A DNA stretch of 64,000 bases from Thinopyrum elongatum (taxonomy: Eukaryota; Streptophyta; Magnoliopsida; Poales; Poaceae). Location of the stretch: assembly GCA_011799875.1 (NCBI GenBank), contig CM022297.1, positions 443,163,292 to 443,227,291 on the forward strand, read 5' to 3'. Below the pieces are notes generated by a model. That model saw only the letters and a list, made by a program, of their open reading frames with translations. It had not been told where the DNA came from and searched no databases. How positions within the stretch are numbered: the first letter of the stretch is position 1; the number at the start of each line of letters is the position of its first letter. This document shows positions 12,605 through 24,350 of this stretch, piece by piece. The position numbers were made by a program, and so were the translations under genes.

Positions 12605-14386
12605 GACGGTAATCTTGAACCAACCTATTCGTACCATCTTTCTTCTTGACAAACAGAGAAGGTGCCCCCCAAGCAGATGAACTGGGGCGGATGAAATCCT
12701 TTCTAAGTGACTTGTCAATTTCCTCCTTAAGCTCAAGGAGTTCATGCGGCGGCATCTTGTATGGTCGCTTAGCAATAGGAGTAGTGCCCGGCTTCAAGTC
12801 TATGATGAATTCAACAGCTCTAGCAGGGGGTATTCCTGGAATTCTTGTGGAAAGACATCTTGAAAATCATGAACAACTGGAACATTCTCGATGCCTTCAA
12901 GAGGTGAAGCATTCAATGCATTCAGAACATATATCTGATTCTCGGCATTCTGAACTGTTCGAGCTGAGTATTTGACTATCTGGCCAGAAGGGTGAGTGAG
13001 CTGGACTGTCTTAGTAGCACAGTCAATCAAAGCATTATGGGTTGTCAACCATTCCATACCAAGAATGATGTCTATGTTGGAAGGTCTGAGTACAAAGAGA
13101 GAAGCCGGGAAAAGTAGACCTCCAATCTCGATTAGGTTGCGAGGGCAAAACATTGTGGTTTGCCATTTGGATCCCGGAGATTGAATCGCTAAAGGAGTGG
13201 GCAGATTCTCCATATCTAACCCATGCAGTCGAGCAAACTGTTGGGACACGAAAGCATGCGATGCTCCTGAATCAAAAAGAACAGAAGCTGGCACTGAATT
13301 AACGCGAAGGGTACCCATCACAATTTTTGGGGACTCACAAGCTTCTTCAATATTGACATGAGTGACTTGACCACCAGTCACCGTAGGCGACTTGACACTA
13401 CAACTTCTGGTATGATGGTTTCGACGGCCCTTCTTACGGTCAACAGGACGACATGATGAATTCTGCGGCTGACCCTGATGACAGTTGAAAGCATGGTGCC
13501 CTGGCTGTCCACACTTGCGGCATAAACCATCACTATGGGGACGAGCCACAGTGTTGGACTGTCCACCCTGAATCGTTAGTTGTCTCGGCGGTGGAGGCAA
13601 ACGAGGTGCAACATAAGATGGCCTCGGTGCTGGAGCTTGACGGTGAAAAACATTGTGCGGGATCCAGACTTGATGTTTCCGAGCAGGCTGACCCGAAGGC
13701 GAGCCGACATCTCGAGTACGCTTGAGCGACTCCTGGTATTTAGTCAGAGCAGTTTCAACTCGGAAAGATTGGCTGACAAGCGTTGTGAAGTCTGTTCAAT
13801 CATGGACAGCAAGTGCGAGGTTTATATCAGTACACAGTCCTTCACGAAATTTCTCCTGCTTGTGTGAGTCAGTGCAGACGTCATCTTCTGCATAGCGGGA
13901 TAATTCAAGGAATTTCCTCTGGTATTCATCCACAGTCATTTTTCCCTGAGAGAGTTTGCGGAACTCCTGCTTTTTCTGGTCCATCAGACCTTGAGGAATG
14001 TACCGTGCATGAAAGGCTAACTGAAATTCCTGCCAAGTGGTTTCAGTTCCAGCAGGTAGCATATGCCAATGACTTTCCCACCATTGAGTAGCTGAACCCC
14101 TCAGGTGATACGTCGCATAGGTGACGTAACTGTCAGGCTTAACATTAGCCGACTTCATCTCGAAGGCAATGTCATGGAGCCAATCATCAGCATCCATTGG
14201 ATCAGTCGAGCTGCAAAAAGTGGACGGATTGAGGCGCACGAATTCTGGCAGAGTTATTGGAGCAGACTGTTGCTGAGCATTCTGAGTTGGGAACTGAGCC
14301 ATTACTCCGGTCATAAACTGACGGTTCAGTTCAAACTGTTGCATCATTGCGGCAATATAAGGTGGAGGTGGAGGATCGTCAGCCAT
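12605..14386 (-). pseudogene. gypsy gag, protease and RT N-terminus (broken)
   Basis: Gag starts at the ATG at 14384-14386 with a proline-rich N-terminus (MADDPPPPPY). The retrotransposon gag core with its WWES motif follows, then a CX2CX4HX4C zinc knuckle (CRKCGQPGHHAFNC, about 13483-13524) that would bind RNA, then an aspartic protease with DSGAS (about 13259-13273) and an ILGMEWL motif. Two breaks are visible: an in-frame TGA at 13796-13798 inside gag, and a one-base loss near 12830-12842 between protease and RT. The RT N-terminus (KKKDG, then QDYRPI) then runs to the insertion point at 12604. Gag and protease share one frame, so this was a single gag-pol polyprotein. The continuation is at 1-1335. 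Confidence 0.9.
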
Positions 14387-15002
14387 CCTGCCAAATCAAC
14401 AGGAGCAGTTTAGCAAGAAAACTGCATGTGTAAGAGGCCAATTCAAGATGTAACATGAGTAATGAACAAGGAGGGCATCAGGTACATATTAGCAGTCATT
14501 AAAGACATACAAGACTATGTATGGAGTTGGACATAAACGGTGGTAGGAGTTTGGAATCGCACGCAGCTAGACAAACTAGGCGGCGCGCAGGCACGCGGTG
14601 AGGATTACAACAACGTGACATAGCAAGGGCTACATCACGTCAGAGAAAACTGCTGGGGCGAGGAATCTACAAGTGACAACACAGGGTGCCCTCGATAAAA
14701 GGATCCTACAAGCAGAACCTGGCCCACAAAATCTTGAAGAAAGGGGGTAATTTCAGAACTCCGGGTGGATGTGATCACGAGAACCTAATGTTGGAGTTAG
14801 TAAAATTTTAACTCGAAAGGAAGAGAGATCAGAGTCCCAGAGTAAGGAAGAGGGATAAAAGATCCTAGTACCACCCAATTGGCGACATGGGCCCATAAGC
14901 CACACAGCCATGTTAGTAAATCAGTTTTTCAAAGACTAGACTCAACTTCGGCCAAGGAGTTGGAGAGGGGGTTCCTACAGGCAGTCGGCTCTGATACCAA
15001 CC
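14387..15002 (-). other. Leader and primer-binding site of the gypsy element
   Basis: The 616 bp between the 5' LTR and the gag ATG show no frame of note. Next to the LTR the minus strand carries TTGGTATCAGAGC (about 14987-14999), which pairs with the 3' end of initiator-Met tRNA to prime first-strand synthesis. The 200 bp nearest the LTR are shared with the non-autonomous element at 8860-9079. Confidence 0.8.
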
Positions 15003-18000
15003 TGTGATGACCCTGGCTTAATCGTGCACTAATCATACAAGCAAATGCACATGATCAAGCCTAAGGACTCACTTGAAGGAATCACAACACAACTCTAAAA
15101 CATAAATAAAGTCATACAAGCTTTATATTACAAGCCAGGGGCCTCGAGGGCTCGAATACATAAGCTTGCTTACAAGCGTCAGCGGAAGCATCAGATATCT
15201 GAATATAGATATAAAAGATAAAATAGATAAGCCTTTGAGAAGGCGGGGCAAAAGAAAACACTATGATCGAAAAGGCGCAGGCCTCCTGCCTGGGACCCTC
15301 CGAACCTACTCCTGGTCATTAACCAACTCGTAGTAGAAGCCATCCTCGGGGTAGTAGTAGTGATCGCCGACAGGGGCAGCTAGCTCCGGGGCTCCGTCAT
15401 CTGGTTGCATCAAACGGGTATGGGGAAAAAGAGGAAGCAAAGCAACCGTGAGTACTCATCTGAAGTACTCAGCAAGCAAGGATCTACACTACATATGCAA
15501 CATTATCAAAGAAAGGCTGTATATGTGGACTGGGCTGCAGAAATGCCAGAATAGAGAAGGCCTAGTCCTATCAAAGACTAGCATCTTCAGCGGTCTTGCA
15601 GCATTAGAAGAGTGTAGATTAGTACAGTATAAAGTAGTAGCAGTATTAAGTATCAACCTCGCCCAGAGATCCTTTCTTGACTCCCCGCGAGAAAGAAATC
15701 CCAGAGCCATACTATCCATTTCTCATCACAAGTATCCAGTTCTAGTTGTATCGATCGGGATACAACTCCGGGCATCCGTTACCGAGGATCCGGCTATGCA
15801 TAGATTAGTTCTTCCCTGCAGGGGTGCACCAATTTACCCACCATGCTCGCTTAACTCCGGCGGGACACACTTTTCTGGGTCATGCCCGGCCTCGGCCAAA
15901 CGACACACCGCAGCCCTACCCAAAGCTCAGCAGAGAGATGCCCCGTCGGTCTACATCCTAAGCGCTCAGGGGTCTTGGGCCATCGCCCTGTGCACTCCGG
16001 GTCGTTGCGCGCAGGGTGGGTCCAGGCTCCACCACTACAGGATGGTGCTGGCCCAGCCATGCCGCCATGCTGAACTGGACGTCTGACAGAGCTTTCGGCT
16101 AATGCATACGACGCAGAGTGCCCATAACTTTTCCTGCGTGATGGTTAGTGCTATCGGGCCAAAGGCCCACTCAGATCAAATATCCAAATCGTTAGTGTGT
16201 TGGTAGCACGGTAACGAGCAGAGACTCACGATCGATGTGATCCCATCGCCCCGTCTCGAGGACTTGCGGCAAGCGCTAGGAATGCCCGGCCACGCCTCGT
16301 AATTATCTCTCGGGTACCCTCCAGGTCAACCCATCTCCACATCACTCGCGGGTACCCCTCAGGGTCGACCCGCCTTTCCAAGTAACAGTTGTAAAGTCCA
16401 AGTATCCGTGTGTCCATAACATCTGGGGAATCCGAGGTCTCACCCTCGTTGGATTCCAACTCGATGTATCCATCAAGGTGAACTCAAACGAATCACCCTC
16501 GATGGGTTCACACTTGAGATGTTGCACGACAGCGTCGTTATCGGAAGTGGTGAAGTAGGAATCACCCTCGATGACCACGACCAAATAGCTACTCTACAGA
16601 GTTAACATCAGAAGTGCTATACGAGGTATCACCCTCGGCACTCGATAGTAACGCTGCAGTGTCGTACAACTAAGGGGGTGATGTGCGGTGCTGGGGCCTG
16701 GTCGTCGAGTCTTCCGATGATCCAGCGGGGCAACTGGGACAAGTGGGGTCACTGGGGTTCACTAAGCAGCATATTCTAAGCAGTTCAGGATAAGTAGGTA
16801 ATTATCAAAAGCAGGTTACAAAATCAGGTCATGCATGAGAATAGGTAAAGCAGTAACAGCACAATTCTAATGCAAGCACAAGAGAGAAGAGAATAGGCGA
16901 TATAGGCATGTTCAAAGGGGGGTGCTTGCCTGGTTGCTCTGCGGCAAAGGCCTGGTCTTCAACGGTGTAATCAACCTCCGAAGCTGCGTCGGCCTCGGGG
17001 ACGACGTCGTTGTCGAGGTCTACCGAGAGAGAAGAGGGGGAGGAAACAAATAAATACACAGCAAACATATGCAACACAGAGCATGCTATGCTAACGAGGA
17101 GTGCAGGGTTGCCTAAAGACATGTCTAAACCATTTTAGTTATTTTAGGATTAAAGTTGGATTTATTAATCGGTATGTATGCACTATTCATCTACCAGAAA
17201 CAGGCTAAAATTTGTGGGTTCACCTTCGTAGAGGGTCCCGACACGGAAACTAATAGCACAGTCGGATTTGTCTCGTCGTTCTGAGCAACTTTCATATATA
17301 AAGTTTTTTGATCCGAGCTACGGTTTAATTTCTATGATTTTCTAAAGATTTAAACATTTTCTGAAAAATCCTGGAATTAAATTAATTTGAAAATTAAATG
17401 GATAAATTGCTAGGGGTACACAGAAGTGTACCCAGCAGAAAGCTCATTAGGCTGACAGATGGGTCCCAGTTGACTGGGTCAACAGCCCAGTCAGCAGAGA
17501 CTGACTGGTGGGGCCAGTGCCCAGTCAGCAGGCTGACTGGGTCAACCCTATCCACTGGAACAGTGGACAGGGCCCACATGTCATACACAGCGGGTTAATT
17601 CGGGGGTTAGGTTAATTGGTTGGGTTAATTAGAGTGTGGGGCCCAAGTGTCAGTGAGGGTTAGCGTGGCGGTTAGTGGCTAATGACGCCACGTCATCAGG
17701 TAACGGCGGCTAACCGCGGGTGCTAAACAGGAGCACCGGAGTTGCTCGTCCGGCCAACTCCGGCGACCATTCATCGCGTGGTTTGGTCCGGTGTGATCCT
17801 GGGATCGAGCCACGTCCGCTGGGTGGTGGCAGCAGGTACGGGGACGGCCTGAGTCGAGCTTAGCTCCAGCAATGGCGGCGGCGATGTTCGGGCGGAAGTG
17901 GATCAGCAGCAGCAGTGCGCAAATGGGCGAGGCAAAGGGTTAGCGAGGTCCTACGCGCGCGGGCGAGCTAAACGGGCACTGGCGCGGGACCATTTGGTCG

Positions 18001-19097
18001 CCGGAAGCTCGTCGGCGATGAGCTTCCGCGACGATGGGCTCGGGCACGTACGGGACAGCGACTACAGCCACGTTGGGGCGAGGAGAAGAGAGCGGGGAGG
18101 AAGAAGAGCTCACCGCGGAGCACAAGGAGGCTCGGTGGCGGTTTAGGAGCTGCAGGGGTGGCCGGAGTTGTTGGCGAGATGACGGTGACCCGAGGAGGAA
18201 GACGGGGTGGATCCGGCGCTGTGGTGCCTCCCGGCGCCAACGGAGGGCACCAGACAACATGGAGGATGATGACGAACGTCTACGGCATCGCGGCAAGGTG
18301 AGGCCGTGACGGTGGCCACGATGTTGCCGGAGCTGCGGTGGCGAACGTGCTCGGATGCACTCGGATCTGAGCGAGGAGAGGCGAGGAGGAAGGGGGTGAA
18401 TGGTGGAGGAGGCCAGGGGGGATGGACGAGGCCTGCCCTTATCCCCTCGCGGACGCCCGCGGCGTCGTGGTGTCGACGTTTGAGTGGCGCTCGCCGGCGC
18501 GGCCAGACGCGCGCCGACAGCGCGAAGGAGAGAGAGGGAGGAGGGGAAAAGGCCAGATGGGCTGGGCTGGCTCTGGCCTGCAACAGGTAAGTGGCCTCTG
18601 GCCTTTTCTATTCTTTGTTTTCTTTTATTTCTTTTATTTATTAAACAGAGTGAGAATAGAAGTACTTGGGCATCCATTCCACTTAGGGAAAAATATGGGA
18701 AGTGTCTCTTAATTTCCCTGATGATTTTAGACACTACCACAAATATTGTGGGGACCAGTGAAATTCATTTGTATTTTTCATAAATGAAATAGCATTTAAA
18801 TATGCTGGAATTGCACTATTTTGGTTGCTACTGTTCATCCTTGCATAAGAGTGATGTTGTTTTCCTTAACAAATAAATGTTATGGAATATTGGCTGTGAG
18901 ATGAACATTTTTCCAGCAACTTTTGGGCAACTTTATTTTGCACTTTGAATTTGAATAGAATTCAGAGGAGAATTTGAATAGAATTCAGAGGAGAATTTGA
19001 AATGAGAGAATTATCCAACATGATTATCATTGCAAATCTCAGTAGCTTAGCATCCTCATGATGGATTACTGTGCCACCATTACATAGGGGTGTTACA
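15003..19097 (-). repeat. 5' LTR of the gypsy element (about 4.1 kb)
   Basis: Begins TGTGATGACC and ends GGTGTTACA on the plus strand; the PBS abuts its left end, fixing minus orientation. It is organised like the non-autonomous LTR family and begins with similar sequence, but is a distinct family. It contains clustered repeats of GACTGGGTCAAC and CCCAGTCAGC (about 17440-17550) and a GC-rich tract (about 17700-18580), whose long open frames on both strands I treat as compositional. The partner LTR is outside the window. Confidence 0.87.
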
Positions 19098-19192
19098 CTC
19101 TCTGGCGCGCCCTGGTGGGTTGTGGCCCCCTCGGGCACCTTCCCAACTCCATTTTCCTTCCATATTCTTGTTTCCCAAGATAAAAAAATCTT

Positions 19193-19200
19193 TATATATA
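19193..19200 (+). promoter_or_regulatory. TATA-like box ahead of the 3' ORF, copy 1
   Basis: TATATATA, about 69 bp downstream of the surviving right arm of a GC-rich hairpin (GGCGCGCCCTGG, about 19103-19114) and about 80 bp upstream of the 3' ORF. The second copy has the same arrangement at 36480-36486. Promoter activity is inferred. Confidence 0.4.
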
Positions 19201-19270
19201 CCCCCGGACGATTTGACCACCGCACTGCAGAAAAATCCTCTGTTCTTGTTTCGTGTTGTTTTCCTATCAG

Positions 19271-19796
19271 ATCTAGATCACCACGGCTCCACCAAGCTCC
19301 TCCAAGGACAAGTTCTTCGAGAGGGTCATCAACCCGTACTTGTCGGAGGTGATGAAGCACCCTCAAGCCATTGAGATGCGTGAGGGGGTGCTCCACATCC
19401 GGGATGTTCAGGGGCCCAAGAGGACGAGGAGCGTGGAGGCCAGGCTCGAGGCGGTGGAACAAGACATCTTCAAGTGCCAAGGGATGGTGGAGCGTGGACT
19501 CAACGCCTCCCATGGAATTCACCCGTGATCACATGGTGGATGGCCGATCTATGAAGGACATCGTCTTCACCTTCAACAAGCAAATTAATTTTCTGCAAAG
19601 CCAAATCTATGATCTTCAAAACTAAGTTTTCGAGTATGAAGCAAGATTTAAAGGTATGAGTTTAGCTACCAGTTGCAGGACTCGGGAGACTCGTGCATCT
19701 TCTTTTGATGGTGAGCCCTTGCCCTGGAAGCCGGAGGACAAACCTACTACCTCATCACCACCACCTCCATCATCTTACCCACCAAAGGAGACTTAA
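19271..19796 (+). pseudogene. Extra 3' ORF of Athila-like element, copy 1 (broken)
   Basis: Lies where Athila-lineage elements carry an additional, sometimes env-like, gene downstream of integrase. The readable part includes KDKFFERV, a helical charged stretch, a second helical segment with FNKQINFLQSQIYDLQN that looks like a coiled coil, and a C-terminus ending PPKET before the TAA at 19794-19796. At least one frameshift (near 19510-19530) and an in-frame TAA at 19623-19625 break it. No signal peptide or membrane segment is visible, so an envelope role is not supported. The second copy at 36568-36974 shares the C-terminal PPKET but has a different N-terminal part, so the two elements are related subfamilies. 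Function unknown. Confidence 0.6.
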
Positions 19797-21365
19797 GTAC
19801 ACGGGTATGGGCACTCCCCTTGGCTTGTGCCAAGCTTGGGGGAGATGCCCCGGTATCATATCACCATCACTTTTATTACCTTTACCTATCTTAGTTCAAT
19901 CCTTAGTTATTTCGTGATTTAGTTGAATAAAAGTTTAGTATGATCTATTTTTGAGTGTTAGTTTCGTGATCTATCTATGTAATCGAGTGAGAGTTATATA
20001 ATAAAGTTTAGTTTGAGTTTTGTTTCTTTACTTTTATGTTGCAATCAAATAAAAAGAAATAATGAAAAAGATCATATGCTAATCTTATGGTAAGTAATGA
20101 CATCACATAAGGAAAAGTATAATTGGTAAAATTTATTGAAGGTTGACAAACATAGCATTGGTCAATGATGCAACTCATGAAAGAATTAATAAGGGAAGAG
20201 AAGATTCACATGAAAATACACTATCTTGGACATCTTTTATGATTGTGAACCCTCATTAAATATTATATGCCAAAATGGTTGACGTTGGACAAGGAAGACA
20301 ACGTAATGATTTATGGTTGTTCATATTCACATAGAAGTTATATTGCCATAGATCCTTCAACATGTGGTGCTTGCTCAATATCTTTGCTAGCCAAAAATTC
20401 CGCACTAAGTAGAGATACTACTTGTGCATCCAAAAACCCTAAACCCAAATCCATGTTTTGAGAGTCCACCATACCTACCTATGCATTGAGTAAGATCCTG
20501 CAAGCAAGTTTTCATTGGTGCAATAAGGCAATAAAAATTGCTTCTAAATGTGTTTGATCATTTAGTGTAAGAGAAAATTGAGCGTTGTACGAACTTGTGA
20601 TGGCAAAGTAATAAAAGCGACGGACTGCATAATAAAGGTTGCTACCATAAGGGGCAATATAACATGACGTTCTTTTGCATTAAGGGATTTGGCATACAAA
20701 CCAAAAAGCGCATGACAACCTCTGCTTCCCTCTGCGAAGGGCCTATCTTTTACTTTTATGTATTTACTTTTATGCAAGAATCAAAGTATTCTTCCCTATT
20801 CCTTTTCATTTTCTCTTTTGCAAGCATCATGTGGTGAGGAAAGATCTCGGCACATATATCTAGTTTAATGTGAGTGATCATGAGTTATTATTGTTGACAT
20901 CACCCTCGAGGTGAATAAGTTGGGAGGTGGAACTATAAGCCCCATCTTCCTATGCGTCTGGTTGAAACTTTTTGCTCATATGTATGATGTGAGGGTTAGC
21001 ATTCATAGAAGACTAAATGATGGTTGAGTATGTGGACTTGCCAACAGGCTCCGATATGTGACCCTTCCTGAAAATATGATGAATTGTAGTTGCAAAGTTG
21101 ACTGAGAACATAGTTTATTGGTTTTCAATAAAGATTATGCTTTTTACTTCGATGTTGTGATGAATTGTTACTTGTTCATAAGAAGTTATATGATAAAAGT
21201 TATATGATAAAGTTCTATGATAAAGTTTGTTCTTGTTATAATAATAAGCATGATGCTACTATGTCCGTATTTTTTTTTATCGACGCCTCTCTCTCTAAAC
21301 ATGTAGGCATGATTCTCGATATCGGCTTTCGCTTGAGGACAAGCGAGGTCTAAGCGTGGGGGAGT
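19797..21365 (+). other. 3' noncoding region of Athila-like copy 1
   Basis: AT-rich, no coding frame of note. It holds the near-palindromic CTTGGCTTGTGCCAAGCTTG just after the ORF and the polypurine tract directly before the LTR at 21366, where plus-strand DNA synthesis would start. Confidence 0.75.
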
Positions 21366-22882
21366 TGATACGTCAATTTTGCATCATGTTTTCCTACTGT
21401 TATTTATAGTGTTTTTATGCTTAATAATGCTTTATGGAGTAATTCTAATGCCTTTTCTCTCATAATTTGCAAGGTTTACACAAAGAGGGAGAATACCGGC
21501 AGCTGGAATTCTGGACCTGAAAAACCTACGTCACAGATACTTATTCTGCACTTCTCCAAATGAGATGAAAATTTATGGAGAATTATTTTGGAATATATAC
21601 AAAATACTGGAGCAAATAACTACCGGAGGGGGCCACCTGGTGACCACAAGACACCAGGGTGCGCCAGGCCCCCCAGGCGTGCCCTGGCGGGTTGTGGCCA
21701 GCCCAGCCCACCTTCGGTGCCCATCTTCTGCTACATAAGGTCTTTTGACCTAGAAAAAATAAGGGGAGGACTTTTGGGATGGAGCGTCGCCGTCTCGAGG
21801 CGGAACTTGGGCAGGAGCACTTTTGCCTTCCGGTGGAGCGATTCCGCCGAGGGAACTTCCCTCCCGGAGTGGGAAATCAAAGCCATCGTTATCACCAACA
21901 ACCCTCTCATCTTTGGGAGGCTAATCTTCATCAACATCTTCAACAGCACCATGTCCTCTCAAACCCTAGTTCATCTCTTGTGTTCAATCTTTGTACCGGA
22001 ACCTCAGATTGGTACCTGTGGGTGACTAGTAGTGTTGATTACATCTTGTAATTGATTACTATATGGTTTATTTGGTGGAAGATTATATGTTCAGATCCAT
22101 TATGCTATTTAATACCCCCTGATCTTAAGCATGAATATCATTTGTGAGTAGTTACTTTTGTTCTTGAGGTCACGGGAGAAGTCATGTTGCAATTAATCAT
22201 GTGAATTTGATATGTGTTCGATATTTTGATGATATGTATGCTGTGATACCCTTAGTGGTGGCATGTGAACATCGACTACATGGCACTTCACCATCTTTGG
22301 GCCTAAGGGATTGCATTGTGGAGTAGTTATTAGATGATGGGTTGCTAGAGTGACAGAAGCTTAAACCCTAGTGTATGCGCTACTCTGTAAGGGACTGATT
22401 TGGATCCATATGTCTAATGTTATGGTTAGATTTTATCTTAATACTTTTCTCGTAGTTGCGGATGCTTGCGAGGGGGTTAATCATAAGTGGGAGGTTTGTT
22501 CAAGTAAGAACATCACCCAAGCACCGGTCCACCCACATATCAAATTATCAAAGTAGCGACCGCAAATCAAACCAACATGATGAAAGTCACTAGATAAAAT
22601 TCCCGTGTGCCCTCAAGAACGCTTTGCTTATTATAAGAGGCCGTTTTGGCCTGTCCTTTGTCACAAAAGGATTGGGCTACCTTGCTGCACTTTATTTACC
22701 GTTACCGTTAGTTGCTTGTTACAAATTATCTTGCTATCAAACTACCTGTTACCGACAATTTCAGTGCTTGCAGAGATTACCTTGCTGAAAACCGCTTGTC
22801 ATTTCCTTCTGCTCCTCGTTGGGTTCGACACTCTTACTTATCGAAAGGACTATGATTGATCCCCTATACTTGTGGGTCATCA
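21366..22882 (+). repeat. 3' LTR of Athila-like copy 1
   Basis: 1517 bp, TGATACGTC...GGGTCATCA. A hairpin at about 21644-21697 lies 278 nt from the LTR start, followed 35 bp later by a weak TATA-like CTACATAAGG (21731-21740). It is homologous to the LTRs at 23241-24244 and 38532-40023 but clearly diverged from them. Confidence 0.9.
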
Positions 22883-23220
22883 AGCATGCATGAGAAGAGC
22901 ATGCATGAAGAGGGGTGCTGAGATGAGCATGCACGAAGAGGGAACAACTATGCTAAGATGAGAATACAACCAAACACACCCATTTGTCACTTGAGTTACC
23001 CATCCTTTTTTTACAGGAAGTTACCCATCTTCTTTTGCAAACGCTTTTCTTACTAGTTATCCATCTTGGTTTGCTAACGTTTTTCTTTCTTGTTAAGCAA
23101 TTGTGTGTTGGGTTGATTATTATCTTCCCGGGGCTAACAGTTACAGGATCTAGCCTAGGCAAATAATGCATGCATCACACTCACACAGCGCTTGTAGTAG
23201 TACTGCATATCAAAGCGTAA
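22883..23220. other. Low-copy spacer with a short degenerate tandem repeat
   Basis: 338 bp between two transposon blocks. The first 60 bp contain three imperfect units beginning AGCATGCA(T/C)GA. No gene or transposon ends are seen. The last three bases TAA are the target duplication of the Harbinger-type element that follows. Confidence 0.6.
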
Positions 23221-23240
23221 GAGCATCTACAACCGGGAGC

Positions 23241-24244
23241 TGATACGTCCATTTTGCATCATGTTTTTATATTCTTATTTATTGCAATATGGACTTTTAT
23301 TTCACATTATGGTACAATACTTATGCCTTTTCTCTCTTATTTTACAAAGATTTACATGAAGAGGGAGAATGCCGGCAGCTGGAATTCTGGACCGGAAAGG
23401 AGCAAATCTGAGATGCCTATTCTGCACAACTCCAAATGTCCTGAAACTTTATGGAGAATTATTTGGGAATATATAAAAAATATTGGGCGAAGAAAATACA
23501 GAAGGGGACCCACCAGGTGGCCACAAGCCTGGGGGCGCGCCCTACCCCCAGGGCGTGCCCCTAGGGCTTGTGGGCCCCCTGGCCATCATCTGGTGCCCAT
23601 CTTCTGCTATATGGAGGGTTTTGACCTGGAAAAATTAAGGCGAGAGCTTTCGGGACGAAGCGCCGCCGTCTCGAGGCAGAACCTAGGTAGGAGCAATCTA
23701 GAGCTCCGGCAGAGCGATTCTGCTGGGGAAACTTCCCTCCGGGAGGGGGAAACCGAAGCCATCGTCATCGCCAATGATCCTCTCATCGAGGGAGGGTCAA
23801 TATTCATCAACATCTTCACCAGCACCATCTCCTCTCAAACCCTAGTTAATCGCTTGTATTCAATCTTTGCCTCAAAACCTCAGATTGGTACCTGTAGGTT
23901 GCTAGTAGTGTTGATTACTCCTTGTAGTTGATGCTAGTTGGTTTACTTGGTGAAAGATCATATGTTCAGATCCTCGGGAGCGCTTTGCTTTATATAAGAG
24001 TTCGTCCAGGCTTGTCCTTTGCTATAAAAATGATTGGGCCACCTTGTTGCACCTTTGTTACACTTGTTACTTCTTACCCGTTACGAATTATCTTATCAGA
24101 AAACTATCTATTACTGATAATTTCAGTGCCTACAGAAAATACCTTGCTGAAAACCGCTTTTCATTTCCTTCTGCTCCTCGTTGGGTTCGACACTCTTACT
24201 TATCGAAAGGACTACAATAGATCCCCTATACTTGTGGGTCATCA
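23241..24244 (+). repeat. 5' LTR of Athila-like copy 2, with internal deletion
   Basis: 1004 bp against about 1.5 kb for its partner. Near 23972-23976 sequence corresponding to about 39243 in the partner joins sequence corresponding to about 39766, a loss of roughly 520 bp with TCCT shared at both breakpoints. The upstream hairpin (23521-23572) and a TATA-like CTATATGG (23607-23614) are kept. Confidence 0.88.
23521..23572 (+). promoter_or_regulatory. GC-rich hairpin upstream of LTR TATA-like box
   Basis: Nested inverted repeat: outer arms CCACAAGCC and GGCTTGTGG, inner arms GGGGCGCGCCC and GGGCGTGCCCC, loop TACCCCCA. It is 280 nt from the LTR start and 36 bp before the TATA-like TATAT at 23608. 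Equivalent hairpins occur in the other TGATACGTC-type LTRs in the window. Confidence 0.7.
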
Positions 24245-24255
24245 AGACTCTTTTC

Positions 24256-24272
24256 TAGCGCCGTTGTCGGGG
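24256..24272 (+). other. Primer-binding site, tRNA-Asp type, two changes
   Basis: TAGCGCCGTTGTCGGGG starts 12 nt after the 5' LTR. The nested element has the unmutated TGGCGCCGTTGCCGGGG, the complement of the 3' end of plant tRNA-Asp as I recall it. Two transitions here reflect decay. Confidence 0.75.
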
Positions 24273-24350
24273 AGTGAAGTGCCTTTGGTGAGTGGAATTT
24301 GGTAAGGAAAAATTTATATTACGTGCTGAAATTTACTGTCACTTGTCACT

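Larger units (their letters stand above)
1..19097 (-). mobile_element. Ty3/gypsy LTR retrotransposon, interrupted, 3' part beyond the left edge
   Basis: Minus-strand element reading right to left: 5' LTR (15003-19097), a PBS matching the initiator-Met tRNA type (TTGGTATCAGAGC read on minus, about 14987-14999), gag, aspartic protease, RT and RNase H. The pol frame is interrupted by the non-autonomous element at 1336-12599; removing that insert and one GATAG repeat makes the RT reading frame continuous. Long LTRs, iMet PBS and domain order fit a Tekay/Del-type chromovirus, but the chromodomain and 3' LTR would lie left of the window, so the lineage is inference. It inserted into the Athila-like element whose remainder starts at 19098; a candidate TSD is CTCTC at 19098-19102. 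Confidence 0.88.
19098..22882 (+). mobile_element. 3' remnant of an Athila-type (Sabrina-like) retrotransposon, copy 1
   Basis: Plus-strand remnant cut on its left by the gypsy insertion at 19097. It keeps the right arm of a GC-rich hairpin, the extra 3' ORF (broken), about 1.5 kb of 3' noncoding DNA, a polypurine tract (GTGGGGGAG, about 21356-21364) and the complete 3' LTR. It parallels 36370-40023 of the second copy piece by piece, including the phrase CTTGGCTTGTGCCAAGCTTG near 19820 and 37005. Its gag-pol half would lie left of the window. AGCAT at 22883-22887 is the candidate TSD. Confidence 0.88.

Noticed and set aside
17940..18740. 266-codon minus-strand frame
   Set aside because: Inside the gypsy LTR; low-complexity Ser/Arg/Pro composition and no domain. 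Overlapping frames on the other strand are equally long.
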